This document shows, piece after piece, positions 1 through 12,799 of a DNA stretch of 64,000 nt. Numbering within the stretch: position 1 is the first letter of the stretch; each line of letters begins with the position of its first letter. The stretch covers positions 7,203,501 to 7,267,500 of the forward strand of contig CM040748.1 in NCBI GenBank assembly GCA_022829145.1, in the 5' to 3' direction. This stretch comes from Albula goreensis (lineage: Eukaryota > Chordata > Actinopteri > Albuliformes > Albulidae). The notes beneath the pieces are model-generated. The model searched no databases and was not told the origin of the DNA. It saw only the letters and a list, made by a program, of their open reading frames with translations. Made by a program: the position numbers and the translations under genes.

Positions 1-1262
1 CAAATTGTATAATTTACACTTGCTTATTTGGATAATATATTGGAGCTGTGTATATCTAAACTATTTAATAAAAATTGTGTAAACATTCAGTTCTGTCTTG
101 AGACAGCATTGAGAACTGGACATCCTACATCACAGTCCACAAAATCTAATAATATGATGTAATTTCTATTGTTCGAATAACACACATAACAAGTGACAAC
201 TCATAACACACACACTATCGCTATACTTGAATGCATTGTAGCCAGATTCAGCCTGTGCCTTCAGACTGTTTCATATAGTATAACTCACATGACAAATGAC
301 TAGCACACACACAATGGATATAGCCTACTTGTGTGCATAGCAGTGGCAGACTCTGTCTTTGTCCTGACAAAGCAGTTTGGGTACGACATGTCCTACAGCA
401 TGCGCTACCGCTACAAAAGACAAGTCTTTTGTAGCTGCGGCTACAAAGGCTTCAGCAGAACCTCACAGAACAATGGTGTATTATTGGGTTGGGTGAGCAC
501 CACAAGCTCTGTGGAACAACATGACACAAGGGGTATGACTGGCGGGGAATGGCTTAAAGTGTTGTGAACCCAAGCAGACGGAGCTGCGTCCCCCTGCTCT
601 GGCCTGACATTGACAGGTCACACACTCCACCGGGAGATACTGGAGGAATACTGCCACAGGAAAAGATATTCAGTGCCGCCAAATGGACTAAAAGGCAAAC
701 ATGGGAGCTGTCATTGTCCGCTACCCCGAATACTTGACACAGTTTAGCTTTGAACGCTGTCTAAACACTGAACCTGGCGAAGAGAGGACAGTACATATCC
801 ACTAAGTCACCAAGAAACACAACATTGTCAACAATCCCAAGAAAGCTAGGGATATTAGGGTGATGAATTTCCTCAGAATTTAGCAGAAAATGTGGCTATG
901 AATACATGAAACATAGCAAATATGGGACACTCAATCATCTGGTTCCTGATAAACACATCATTGTGAAATTAATTTGCTGATTGTTTATTTTTAGAGCCTA
1001 ATTTGGTTATTAATTAAACATGGATGCCTATACTATTTCTGTGTCGTGCTTTGTAGAAAATTAATATCTTCCATGGTTTTCCCTACGGCGCTGAAGCATA
1101 CTGGAATCTGGTCAGGAAACCGAAAACAAAACTGAAGCTAATTATTTTGGTTGCTGTGGGGGTCTGTTTTTTTCCTCTGGGGAGTCTCTGATCCTCACAG
1201 CTAAACTGCTCTGAGAGGATGCATGAACTAGGGCATTGTACACCAGCAGGGTGTTAGAGACT

Positions 1263-1264
<2 letters not shown>
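1..1264. other. AT-rich unique DNA, no gene seen
   Basis: Unique-looking AT-rich sequence up to the first microsatellite. The only ATG frame of any length (331-567, 78 codons) has no recognisable domain and is of chance length. No RNA gene or transposon end was recognised. Confidence 0.5.

Positions 1265-1309
<45 letters not shown>
1265..1309. repeat. (TC)n microsatellite
   Basis: An uninterrupted TC dinucleotide run of 45 bases. It creates the Arg-Glu-rich minus-strand frames that cross it, so those frames are not genes. Confidence 0.97.
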
Positions 1310-1311
<2 letters not shown>

Positions 1312-3129
1312 GTGAGAGGGATGAGATGCTGACACCATGAAGGGAAAACAGGGGGCCATTGCTCTGCAGCTGCAGGGTCAACATGTCCGCACCTCCGCTC
1401 CACCCTCCCCTCTTCACCTCTGCTTCCTCCATGCACCCACGAAGAGCTGGAGAAGCAAGCAGCACACGGGCATCTGCAAACTGCCTGCTTTCCCATAAAA
1501 ACCAAAAAATGCCCAGTACACTGCGTGCTTAAATTATGCATTTTGTAATGCATTAGCATAGGATTTATGCACTTTCAGGTTTGATGAAAAAAAAGAGCAA
1601 CTTCACTTGCAAACTACAAGGAAAAGAAAAGCCTGCTTTAGCCCAAGGGGTTCGTTTACTTAATATTTGCTTTTTTCTTCCTCTATTACAATACCTTGTT
1701 AAGTGTCCTCCAAAACATCCAATTTCTCTGTAAGCGTAAACATCTGTCAGGATTCAGTAGCGGCTTCGGAGCAGTAAAATGCAGACCAGGGGCCTGGGGG
1801 CTGATTTTCAAATTGTGCATCGGAAAATTCATTTGTTCTTCCGCAGTTGCCACAAAAAGGGCTTTATTCCTCCTGACTGTATGCTAAGAGGAGATTTCTG
1901 CTGCTTCTCAGTTTAGATGTCGGTACTGCACAGAGGAAAATGACCAGACGTTTGACTGGCGGCATGGATAAACAGAACCACCCAAATGCCCCTACGACCT
2001 GCAGTCTTGAGCGGCCAAGATGAGTGTAGTCATGAGGGCCGTCATTGCGGTTTCAGTAAAATTCACTGGGGGTGATCTGGGTTTGCCAAGCGAGCTTGAG
2101 TCAAATGTAAACGCTTGAGGAACAGGGGAGCTGACAGCAACGGCTATAGAATGTGAGCTGTAGTTGTTCCAGATGGCAGGGAGGGTTTTGGTTTTCTGTG
2201 ATGCTGGGGTTGCACAAATTTGAACATTTTAAACACCCTTTTTGTGTTCAAAGAGCAATCTTTAATTGATTTAAAAAACAGATATGGTACGTTTAAGGAA
2301 TTAACTGCCATTGTGTTCGGTGAAGACACGCCGCTTATAATTTTGGGAAAACTGTCATTTTCTGGCAAAATAAAATAATTTGAAGATGGTTAACAGGGGG
2401 CTGCTCTTTTGTACCATAATTATATTTTCCAAGAAGGATTTATTTAGGCAAAAGGTTGAATACTAGTGCTATCATCTTTCTGTATCACAGATTGTACAGT
2501 CGCTAAAAGCTGTTTTAACTGTAAGTAAAGGCTTTTAAGTACTGAATCCCACAAAGATTTAGCAAAACTGAGCATATTTAATTAATGTGACATGGCATTC
2601 CATCCTATAAATCCCAGTGGAGATTTCTGAAAATTAAAATTGTGTGTCTTTTGGCAGTGTCCAGCATGATTAAAAAACACACATATTACCAAGAAATCAT
2701 GCTGCATGCCAGGAAGAGAAGCCACAAGTAACAATTACAGTTACTTTTCTCCATTATTCTAGTAAAAAAAAGAAAAAAAACAGCAATAATGCTTTTGACC
2801 ACTTTTATAGGACAAACCTCATTTTTTTCCAGCACAACATATCCTGGGGGGGCTCTGTTTTTAGGTACACACTGTAATTCACTTTGAAGAATTGCCACTG
2901 TTATCCCTGCAAGGAAAAAGGTAGCCTGAGTTGTGTATCTTGGCACATAAGTGGTAAATCTTTCAAATTTATCCTGCTCCATTGTATCTGTCCACTAATT
3001 TGCTCCACATTAAGCGCTTTGCCTAAAGGGGTCTTCTGTCCTGCTCCTCTTGGGTTCTTTCCACACTGACCTGTCCTGGTTGTGAAGTCTCTGAAGTGAC
3101 ATGGCACAGATATGGCATCGCCCCTTTGT
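1310..3129. other. Unassigned unique DNA
   Basis: No gene, RNA or transposon recognised. The sequence is moderately AT-rich with short A and T runs. The minus-strand frame near 2686-2982 has no ATG-supported or domain-like protein. Confidence 0.45.
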
Positions 3130-3350
3130 TAAAAGCTCATTAGCTGACTTCGCTTTAGCTTGAGGATGCCGCCGCGTGCCAAGAAATCCAGGGAAAGCCC
3201 TGAGAGGCTCCGAAACTGCCTGTCCACCTCCGAGTCAAGCCTCCAAACCGTGCACAGTGCTGTCCTTTAAATGTTTTACACGCTTGTCACCGCGGCAGAA
3301 TGACATCGCCAACGAACAGACAGGATCCAAATCCGTAAACAAAACAAATA
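3130..3350. promoter_or_regulatory. Candidate conserved non-coding island with a 34-codon small ORF
   Basis: This stretch keeps several CpGs (around 3167-3180 and 3285-3305) while its surroundings are CpG-poor, and it carries a homeodomain-like TCATTAGC near 3137. A short plus-strand ATG frame at 3166-3270 would give a basic, Ser-rich 34-residue peptide beginning MPPRAKKSRESPERLR. I do not recognise it. Enhancer-like conservation is an inference from composition only. Confidence 0.22.
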
Positions 3351-4682
3351 CAGAATGAGAATTAGAAAGCGTTAATGGATGCGTGTGGCATGACAACGAA
3401 TTTCCCTCGCTCCAAGACACGTGACGGGGGTGAGGTGCGGCAGGCAAGGAGAAAGGAGACGTTGTAACTGCATTAGGAGAAAATAATAAAGGGAAATGAC
3501 AGCATGCTGAGCCTTGTCTTCACCCTACATGGCTGCGTGGCGAGCCCTGTTGCCATGGGTAGTAGTGTGTGCAGCTGGCATTATGGAGAGAGCTGCCCAC
3601 TTTGTGCGGAGTGAACATCATTACCTTGCATGGTGCTGTGGTTGGTGGGGATCAGGGCTGGTGCATACTGGGTTATCACAGTCGGGACCCTGCCTCCCTT
3701 CAGTTCCATTTCGGGCCTATTAATTATTCACAACACTTCATAAATATGCAAAATCAATTCGCAGTAACTGATTTGCTTCCACCATCTGGCTATTAAGCAC
3801 CTTATGAACAATATGCCAGTCAGAGCCAACCGTGTTACTGTAGCTAAATAGCTGACTCAAGCATCATTGAGCACAGAGGAATTCACAATCACGCCGGCAA
3901 GGTCAAGGTGGTTTCTCCTCTCCTCTTTTTCCTCTGCGGTCTCCGCTCTCAGTCCATTAATGCTCCAAATACTACTCGGAGGCAGCTTCTCTATCCTCTG
4001 GTGTAAGGAACTTTGTCTGAGTTCACTTTTCACTTAGCAAATCAATGCCTCAACACTCAAACCAAGCTGGAATGCACTCCTGAAATTGGGCTTTTCCTGC
4101 TAGAATGGTGGGCCAAGCTAGTTCTGAACCAAAATACTGCCACATGGGGAGTGTGGATTGCTCCAATGACTTATTGAATATGAATGAATTCAGTTTAAGC
4201 TGCTCCAAACACTGCTGGCCCAGATTTGATTATATTATGTGTTTTCCAGGACCTTTTAGGATGTCAATATCACATTTGGTTTTGTCCCTCTCTTGACAAA
4301 ACATGAATTTCATTTGTAAAATATGAGTAAATTATTTTTCATGATTGAACCAAAACAGTGCCTTGGGTGCACCTGCCATTGCAATGCAGATGAAAATATC
4401 CTTATTTGTTTTATTTAGTTAATGAAACATGATAGAGAGCCAGTTGGCGCAAGCTTAAATTTCACACTCAATTATTCCATCAAAATAGCACTCACAAACA
4501 GTGAAATGAAGAACAAGGTTATTGTGCATAACATTTTCCCAAGGTTAGAGTGTTATTCTTCAAGTCGTTTGAAAGTGAGAACAGGAGAAAACAAACTGTT
4601 CATCCTTTACACAACTCTACATCATTCTTCCTCTCCTCTTCAAAAGAAAAATTGGGTCTTTAAAGAGAGTAGTAACACAAGC
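3351..4682. other. Unassigned DNA with A/T-rich homeodomain-like motifs
   Basis: No gene recognised. Around 3715-3795 there are TTAATTATT and ATGCAAAT-like motifs that could be homeodomain and POU sites, but nothing decisive. The rest is unremarkable unique DNA. Confidence 0.35.
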
Positions 4683-4700
4683 AAAAAAAAAAAAAAAAAA
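4683..4700. repeat. Poly-A run (18 A)
   Basis: A homopolymer of 18 A. It accounts for the Lys run in the overlapping open frame 4422-4826, which I do not treat as a gene. Confidence 0.9.
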
Positions 4701-6664
4701 TCTGCAATCAATAAGAGACATTTGCTAGAATCAACTGCATTGCAATGGGCTGTTTATGCCGCAAAGGGCTCAATATCAGAGGGATGTGATATTTATCCAA
4801 CCGAGTTTTTGCAAGCCGAGCATTAGTCACTGTTGGAAGGTGATGTATTTATGGGTTGAGCTAAAGTGGATTCATTAGAGGAACTTCTTGGGTTTTAATG
4901 TAATCATGGGTCATGGAAAGCCGAGGGGCTGAAACGCTGCCAGACGTAGCTGTAGCCTGGAATCGAAGCGATGCCCTCTTTCCCCCACCTCAGTAGGGCG
5001 TGCAGAGTGCTGTTTACATCGCAGCGCAGCCCAGACTCCCGCTCCCGATGCACCTCTCGCACGATTTACAGGATGATGGGTTTAGGAGCTCTCCCTAAGT
5101 GGGGATGCCAGCCACCAGGAACCGCACAGCTATCTCTTCCTCCTTGTCACTTTAATGTCACGCCAGTTTGTGCATTTTAATATCTTAAATTGAGGCTAAA
5201 TTCAGCTTTGATCGCTCAGCACTGGCCACACTTTTAAAATGGCTTTTTCATGATGTGATCTGATGAGTGCGGTTTGAGCTGGCGATCTCGCTTCGTCCCA
5301 CAGGTGACAACCATAGATGGTTCCCTGTCCAGACAACATGAGGGCTTACAGAGTTTGGCAGCTTTCCTGAGACCAGCTAAAACCAGCTCTGGTCTAGAGA
5401 TGACAGACAGGGCACAGGTGAAAATACTTTCAAGTAATTACACAGCATTGCAATAGTTCTGTTTTGATTTACCAGTAATAAAAAAAAACCTGAGCCACAG
5501 TCTAAAACCAAAGACAAACTGTGAAACATAACTAGTAAAAATTCACAAACCACTAGGTCACAACCATTTATGTGTTTACCGTAGGTTTCATAAATATTGC
5601 ATTACAACGGAATAGGTTTAGAAGCACATTATAACCTATGTATTATGCAGACATTATGTATACTTAACATTATGTACTTTAATTCAAGATGCATTTTGAG
5701 GTTTTCTGTCTTTGGCAGTGTGCTGGTAAAACTGGTGAAGTACAGTAGTTGTTACTGAGGAGATGAGTATGCTGTCTGAGGAGGTGGGCATATTGTAACT
5801 CCAAAGCCCATGTGTATTAATGGTAATAAGGCTAATGGGTGAGTGTAGTGTACTTCCCTTGAAGTATAGATGGGTATAATCCATATCCTGTACACCTACA
5901 CCACTGAATTTGTAGAGTTTGTGGAGCAATGGATCGGTATATTATCTTAAAATCTCCCTATGTTTCTCATTTAATCTTAATTCTATTTCAACCAATGTAG
6001 GTAGCATACTTTAGAGTTACTGAATATTACAGCAAAAACTGTTATACAATATGACAAAATTACACGATGAAGAGTCGGTTTGCAAGTCAAAGGTAAATAA
6101 AGTATACCTTGGGGCTGATTTTAATCGAGTGGTGCCCAAAATAATTTCAGAATTTTCCAGTCTGTTGGCTATGCAAGACATAAGTACATCAATTGCAGGG
6201 GAAATCAGAAGTTCTCATCCGATTCAGTCAGTCCCCTTCAGCAGATGTAATTACATTATGCCACATGAAATCACAGATCTCCTAAAACAAACCCAGCACT
6301 GCAGTATATGGAAAGCAGTGCATCAGAAACTCTGTGCGGCAGGGATAAAATACTCTGACACTAATGCAACTCCCATAATTCAACGCTGGGGAGCTTTCCT
6401 CCGGTACAACCTTTGTCCTTTCATAGTCATACCTCCCCACAGCAGAAACATACAGATGGGGAAAAAGTAACAAGCGCGCGGCAGCGGAGAAACCGCCATA
6501 CCGCTGCAGCTAAACGAATGGGCGTGTGTACAGAACCCCCGGGGGGGCGAAGCAGTGACCCGTATGAATGCATTTCCTCTCACATCGTATGGGAAAATGC
6601 AGGACATGAATCACAGCAGAAAGACTGTGATCTGACACGTGTACGTAAAAGGGGCCCACTTTGC
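4701..6664. other. Unassigned unique DNA
   Basis: No gene recognised. Around 4960-5290 the DNA is richer in G+C and keeps CpGs, and could be a regulatory island. An ATG-started 139-codon frame (6051-6470) has no domain, signal peptide or membrane segment, and its length is within chance expectation for AT-rich DNA of this size. Confidence 0.4.
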
Positions 6665-6689
6665 AAAAAAAAAAAAAAAAAAAAAAAAA
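6665..6689. repeat. Poly-A run (25 A)
   Basis: A homopolymer of about 25 A. I saw no gene-like or SINE-like body directly upstream, so it cannot be called a retrocopy tail. Confidence 0.9.
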
Positions 6690-7913
6690 GCCTATGGTAC
6701 ACACAAGCACACAAAATGTGCCTTCTTCTGAGGGCTCTGTCAGGTCTCTCACAAGAGCTCATATCAAGCACACCCACTGGACTTATACCACTGTGTAAGG
6801 TTTCAGTAGAGATGTGAGGCTTTCATGCCTGGTGACAGTGGAGGGGGGGAGTGAGTGAATTTTGCTCTTAGATCAGCTCTTGACCCCAGCCTGGAGGACC
6901 AGAGCTGTTTTGTATTTCCTTTATCGGCCCCCTCCCTTCTATTCTTTGATCCAGCTTGTCACGGGTGGCAAATTAATGAGGCAAAACCACACTCCATACA
7001 TCAAAAAAGTGACTGTCACAGCTTTCCGGTGCGCAAGGAGAATTGTGAAACAATTGCGCTACATTCATTAAACACTAAATAAAAGGTTGTTTTTCATCGA
7101 TTCAGCCTGAAAAGGCCCGCAGATACGGTTGCCACAGAAACACTGTTTATCAAACTGCCCAGAGATAACTTCAGAACCCTAACCTAACACACATGGCATT
7201 AATGAAAGGGTATCCAGCCAGAGACAGACTGATAATTCCACCTGGCATTATTTCCAACTGTGTTTATTATGCACTGCTGTATCTCTGACAGGGCAGTCTT
7301 TCTGCACAAATACACACTGATCTGCATTAAAGGATCTTACAATGTTGCTTCAGATGCAAGAAAATCAAACAAACAAAAAAATGTCATATTCATAGATATT
7401 TCCAGTGAGTCATAACAAGCAGCAATCATTACCAATGCAAAGCAGTTGTAATCAGGCAAGGAGTTAATATGAAAATTATGGACCTGAAATTACAAAGTCT
7501 GGACCTGGATGGAAGATTCTTTGCTGCAATGTGAACCTTCACCAACACAAGGTATTGAAAAATGTTTACATGTAATAGATAGAAATTACACAATTACTTA
7601 CAATGACAAAAAATATTTAATCCCTATTTCATTATAATAAGCTAATTTAGTTGCACACAATTAACTATTCACCCTGAACAAATCAGAAACAAAAAAAAAA
7701 AAAACAAAACAAAAAATACATTTGTTCCATTAATGCAGGGTTCTGCAGTGGTAAAAATGTGCATTTTAAATACATGCTAATTGAAGCCATTCTGCTGAAG
7801 CAATTAAACTGTTTGAAAAATATCCGCAAAATTCCTCCAAACCGAATCACTAGAGTATAGAAACAATTGGTGGGTAATGTGATGCAGTTTCTTTTTCCAA
7901 TTAAAACATCTAT
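6690..7913. other. Unassigned DNA with A-rich run
   Basis: No gene recognised. An A-rich stretch (7691-7713, mainly A with isolated C) is simple sequence. The remainder is unique AT-rich DNA. Confidence 0.4.
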
Positions 7914-7974
7914 CCAGGTGCATTGTGGGATGCATCCTGGCAACATACAACTTGCCATCCCACAATGCACCTGG
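7914..7974. repeat. Inverted repeat, two perfect 19-bp arms
   Basis: The left arm 7914-7932 begins CCAGGTGCATTGTGGGAT. The right arm 7956-7974 is its exact reverse complement. A 23-bp spacer separates them, so a single strand could fold into a 19-bp perfect stem. It may be a MITE remnant, a cruciform-forming site or two opposed copies of a binding site. Confidence 0.9.
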
Positions 7975-10040
7975 GCTTCAACCTTTGGAATTGCACGGGC
8001 CCCTGATTAGAACCATTGGCTCTATGCTAAGAGCAAAATCAGGCCACACAGTACTACAACTATAGCTCTCCATTCAGACACCAACCCTCTCCCAAGCACG
8101 CCTCCCACAACCAGGGAATACGACAATTTCTTTCACAAAGTAAAAATGGATGTGCCGCCTTTTCAATTTGCATTAGATTGACCTCTTTTTTTTACTGGTG
8201 TTGAAATTTCCTGTCACATGTGACATTGGTGTTGAAGAAGGAGATGTTGGTGTGGGAGGTATCTGCGGTCTCACAACACGAACGACAGCAGCAGTATCAA
8301 TAACAGGGGACTTCTCCCACAGTGCCGAAATGTCTAATAGACCAGCAACAGCTGAAAGTGACAGCTTATTGCTTTGTGTCAAGTTCGCCTTCAGAGCTGG
8401 ACATTGAATGCAGCAAACCATGAGAAGTCTTTGCTACTAACTTTTAGCTGGAGGATAAAATGCATTTGAAGTCTTTTCAGGCCAAAAGTTTTATATCTGT
8501 CTGAAGTGGTGACAAAAGCCAAAACATTTATTTATCTTGGCATGTGAAAGATTTTGGTGTGCTATACATATGAATTCCTGCTTATCAGATAAACATAGGC
8601 CCTTTGAGACCAATGTAAGGGCTGCTACATTGAAGCACCATGTTTATGCTGGGTACGTAAGCACAGTACTCTGATTAGCTTTATATTTTCATAGTCAGGA
8701 TATGTGAAATATATGAATTAATTTAGACTGTTTGATTTTAAAAATGCAGTAATTGCAGTAAAATGTACAGCCAGTAGTTGTATTTTCTGAAGGCTGGATT
8801 GTGTTCATAGCAGGTGGAAATATTTTCAAAAATATTTTCAGCAAGGAAAGTCTGGGTTCACCACACATTTAATATCAGTCATTGGGTCCTTGTAATAGCA
8901 ACCCCAAAAGGAGTGAATATTGTCTTAGATTTTTTTGTGTTCTGTCTGTAGTCAAAACTATTGTGTTGACCTGTGCAGAGCACCTGCTCGGGAGGCTGTG
9001 ATGGACAGTCTCTTTCTCGGGAGAGAAATAAGCCGCTGTCGCAGGTCTCAGAGGTTGCAGCCTTAAGGCAGCGAGCTTGTGCAGCGGAAATTGTTCCTCA
9101 CAAAAGCAAAAAGGATTACGAGAGTGATGAAGACTTCATAAAAGACCCTGAAGCTACCAAACACAATTTTCACCAATTACCATTTGTGGGCTCTGTGGTT
9201 CTCCCAGCTTGGCTTCGCTTTCTGTAGTACTCAGGCCTGCCACATGTACAGTCTCAAACGGTCGTCGGTAATTGGATTGCTTTGTCTAAGGGAAAGGGGG
9301 ACTGAGGAGAGGGTTTCTACCCCTCTCTGCTAAGTGTAGATGACTTTGCTGATTATTCTGACAAGTGCTTTGACTGCTCAATGTTTTCCTGTTCCCTTCA
9401 CTTCGCTTAACGCAAATGCCTCCGTTATTACGTGCTTTAAAACTAAATGAGGTCTGTCGGATGGAACCGTCTTGCAGCTCCCACAGAAACAACAAAAAAA
9501 AGACTTGGTTTGTTTCCACAGGTACTAACAAGACAGGAGAGCCCTCTCCTAGATGCTGATGTTCACCTGTCATTTCAGCAGAGAGCATGGTTCCTCTAAT
9601 TGGCCCACTTGTTCTGCTCTCTGGAAGACAACCAAAGAGTGCTTTCCTCTCACTTTAACTAACCTGCTTCTGGTTCAGAGAAAGCTCAGAGGGTGCTGAA
9701 AATACTGGCGTAAAGGTTTAAATGCTTAAATGGGACTGTCATACGAACAAAAAAGAAAAGTAAAGAAAATACACAAAGGGCTTGCCTTTTCCAGAGCTCC
9801 CCAATCATAAATGCCATCCAGTGCCAATTATTCCTGAAAGAAATAAAACTGGAATTTACCTTGTGCATTCACTGCACTAATGCTAATGTTGCCAGGATAC
9901 CTAAATCATGATGGATTTGATTGGCTGACAAACAAGATGTTCCCAAGCTTACATCAATACACATCTGTTTTGGTTGGATCTCCCTCAGAGATTAACTAGT
10001 TAGAAGAGAGATCATTTCATTGTGGAGGAGTGATAAATAA
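7975..10040. other. Unassigned unique DNA
   Basis: No gene, SINE or transposon recognised. The open frames here are short and lack domains. A run of T near 8190 and scattered A runs are the only simple sequence. Confidence 0.4.
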
Positions 10041-10136
10041 AGTGATTGATAAAAAAAGATATTTGAGGTAAAGTCAATCCATTTATGAAGTGATGAAGAA
10101 AAAAAGACATTCAATAGTAAAGTCAATCCAAGATTT
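10041..10136. repeat. Imperfect 48-bp tandem duplication
   Basis: Two diverged copies start AGTGAT at 10041 and 10089 and share the segment GTAAAGTCAATCCA at matching offsets. The copies differ by several substitutions, so the duplication is old. Confidence 0.6.
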
Positions 10137-10141
10137 CAGAT

Positions 10142-10164
10142 ACATAGTACACTGTGCACTATGT
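10142..10164. repeat. 23-bp near-perfect palindrome
   Basis: ACATAGT at 10142 is mirrored by ACTATGT ending at 10164, with a GCAC/GTAC-type centre. It directly follows the 48-bp duplication. It could be a protein-binding palindrome or a transposon scar; no family is recognised. Confidence 0.55.
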
Positions 10165-10518
10165 AAATCTGATAACAAACACTACTTATTTGAGAAAGAA
10201 AAACACATTCCAAAATAAAATGCTAGGAATGTATTGACTCATGGTTTAAATTTTATATATTCTGCCCAAGACATTAACAGCATTTCTGTTTGTGATGTCA
10301 TTGCCTCACTCCCAGGGCCTTCATTCATCATCTGTAGCTACACAAAATAAGAATGTGTATGAGGCAGTATTACTCCACATGTTCTGCTTTCACATCTGCT
10401 TTGCTGAGTACTCCAACTGCTTTACTGTCACTGGTACAGTACCAATATCATCACTGCAAGGTGTGCGTGAAGATGGCATATCCACAACTGCAGAGCAGCA
10501 AAGACAATAACTCATTAT

Positions 10519-10712
10519 TTCATGACAGTCGTTTAGCTCAGTCCAAAGCGACTAACAGTTGATCAGGCTAACCAAGGGCCAATCCCCCCTGGGAGCAATG
10601 TGGGGTTAAGGGCCTTGCTCAAGGGCCCAACAGCAATGGCATTCTTGCTGTGGCTAGACTGAGGCTTGAACCACCAACCTCAGGGGTCCCAGTCCCTTAG
10701 CCAACTGATAAT
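10519..10712 (-). mobile_element. tRNA-derived SINE-like retroposon (minus strand)
   Basis: Read on the minus strand from about 10712, the head has an A-box-like stretch (TTGGCTAAGGGACTGG) followed by a B-box-like GGTTCAAGCC near 10667-10676, the layout of an RNA polymerase III promoter in a tRNA-derived SINE. The body contains the motif seen on the plus strand as GGGTTAAGGGCCTTGCTCAA, which I recognise as typical of a widespread fish interspersed repeat. No intact poly-A tail or target-site duplication was verified, and the exact ends are approximate. Confidence 0.65.
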
Positions 10713-12136
10713 AGGAAGTAAGCATTCAGAAGTGGCCATCCGGCCAAAAACTCTCTAAAGACCAAAGAAGTCACAAAGAACCCTAGAGTGACATTCAGGT
10801 ATCTGCAGGCCTCTTTTGTCTCGGCTAAGGTCACTGATCATGATTTCCCCACCAGAATCACCCCCAGACAAAAGATAGCACAGTATCAAGTCAAGAACCA
10901 CTCTCCTCCAGGAAGAGCGTGTCTGCCAAAAAGTACCTTAGTAATTCTCAGAAAGTATAGATCAATATTCTACAGACAGATGAGTCAAAAGTGGAGCTCT
11001 TTCCTTCCTCTTTCTCATACCAATAGAGAAGACAAGCATGGTAGGAACGCTTTTGTGAACCAGGACCTGGAAAACTTGCAATGAAGGAACTAAGAATTCT
11101 GTCCTTTATCAGAGAATTCTATACAAAAATGTCTGGCCATGCATTTGTGGGCTGAAGCTGAAGCACTTGTCAGTAGGGTTTGTCAAAATGGAAGGCCTCA
11201 AGACTCACATTGAATTTCTGAGAAAATATAAATAATAATATCTCTAGAATTGAATTTCTGGAAACGTCATTTTTCAGAATGGCATACGCTAAAAGCTAAA
11301 TTGAGTGCACCATTAATTTTCATCTAGAGTTGTTTAAGAGAATGCACCACAGAGCCACCAAAATGAAGACTTGATGAAGGTACAGCGAGATTTTTTTACA
11401 GTGATTTTTTTTCCTTGTGACACTTGCACCCCAGCTCCCAGGCTCTCCACTGAAGTCATTCTGATTCATTACTGCCTTTCCCTCCATGGACTTGCCAGCT
11501 TGAATATGGGGAGGCACAGGATGATTTCCACAATTAGCTGTGTTTCCGTCTCTCTGAACTCTGAGTCCTCTTCTCACTAAAGTCTCACTGTGGCTCTCTC
11601 ACATTAATCCAAATGCTTTTGGACAGCCTGATGCAAACTGTTCTAAAGTAATAGCGGAGTGATTTATTAACCGTTCTGCTTGGCCGACGCTTTCGCTATG
11701 AAAAGCAGTATTAATTCTGACTTGCTAATGGACTGGAATAAAAGATCCTCTTTCTGTTGATTTTGTGGGAAGGGATTCTGAAGATGGCAACAGAGCTCCT
11801 ATATTGACACCAAGTGGCTGCAGTTTTTTCCCCACTGAAACACAAGGGGTGTGCTGGCCTCAGTATAGCTGCAGCTGGCATGTATCCATTAATTGTGACA
11901 TCATAGTGGAATTTAAATGTAGCCAGACTGGAAAAAAATGGAAAGACAAGAAAACTAAATCACATGGGTGAAGAATGAACTCACTTGTGTGGCAAAGGAA
12001 TACAAGATGGAACTCATTCTTACATGCCAAAATCCAGATCATTATTCAGACACTTAAATTTGGGTTTTGGTGAGCAACTCCTCTCACGACATCAGGAATA
12101 TTGCAAGTTAAAGATATCAACTGTCTGACCACAATG
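10713..12136. other. Unassigned DNA with a possible regulatory island
   Basis: No gene recognised. Around 11640-11760 the sequence keeps CpGs and contains ATTAATT-type motifs, and could be a conserved element. At 11808-11820 ACACCAAGTGGCT resembles a weak CTCF core, but with mismatches. Confidence 0.3.
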
Positions 12137-12480
12137 CAGTGCTATAGATTAGATATAAGGCTGGCATAGCCCCCTTCTGCTGCTGTGAACTATCTTTCCT
12201 GCTCACCCCAGTAAACTGTATATAAAATATATTCATACTACAGTGCTATAGATTAGATATAAGGCTGACATAGCCCCCTTCTGCTGCTGTGAACTATCTT
12301 TCCTGCCCCCTTCTGCTGCTGTGAACTAGCTTTCCTGCTCACCCCAGTAAACTGTATATAAAATATATTCATACTACAGTGCTATAGATTAGATATAAGG
12401 CTGACATAGCCCCCTTATGCTACTGTGAACTAGCTTGCCTGCTCACACCTGTAAACTGCAAATAAAGTATATCCATACTA
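12137..12480. repeat. 104-bp tandem repeat, three copies, one with internal 32-bp duplication
   Basis: Copies run 12137-12240 (104 bp), 12241-12376 (136 bp) and 12377-12480 (104 bp), each beginning CAGTGCTATAGATTAG and ending near CATACTA. The middle copy is longer by exactly one internal duplication of a 32-bp segment starting GCCCCCTTCTGCTGCTG. Copies 1 and 2 are almost identical and copy 3 is more diverged, which suggests the newest duplication is between copies 1 and 2. Confidence 0.95.
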
Positions 12481-12799
12481 AGCTATGTATTATTGCAGTA
12501 TTACTTGCAAAAGAGAGCACTATGGATTTGAAGAATGAAATTAGTCATACACCTGGAATTGTATAGGTACTGTTACTGAACCATACCAGAACAGGATTAA
12601 TTCTGTATGGAAGTGAAATATTTTGGAATTAATTTTTTTTTTTTGGCTCCTCAGGAGGTAATATTTTATTACGGAATGGCAGCATAATTTCTGGCATGCA
12701 GTTGTCACATTCTCACTGCACACAAATGAAAGTGAGGCCAGGACGAGCTGTAATCACACGGCACTGAGCTGGGAGTGAGATCTGAGGTCTCCGTTCTTT
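12481..12799. other. Unassigned AT-rich DNA
   Basis: Nothing recognised except a T run at about 12633-12644. Confidence 0.4.

Noticed and set aside
4422-4826. 134-codon plus-strand frame with a Lys run
   Set aside because: Crosses an 18-A homopolymer and has no domain. The Lys run is the poly-A translated.
6051-6470. 139-codon ATG-started plus-strand frame
   Set aside because: No recognisable domain or membrane segment. A rough estimate from stop-codon frequency gives a few frames of this length by chance in 64 kb on six frames.
6413-6817. 134-codon frame with a Lys run
   Set aside because: Crosses the 25-A homopolymer, and overlapping frames on both strands are equally open.
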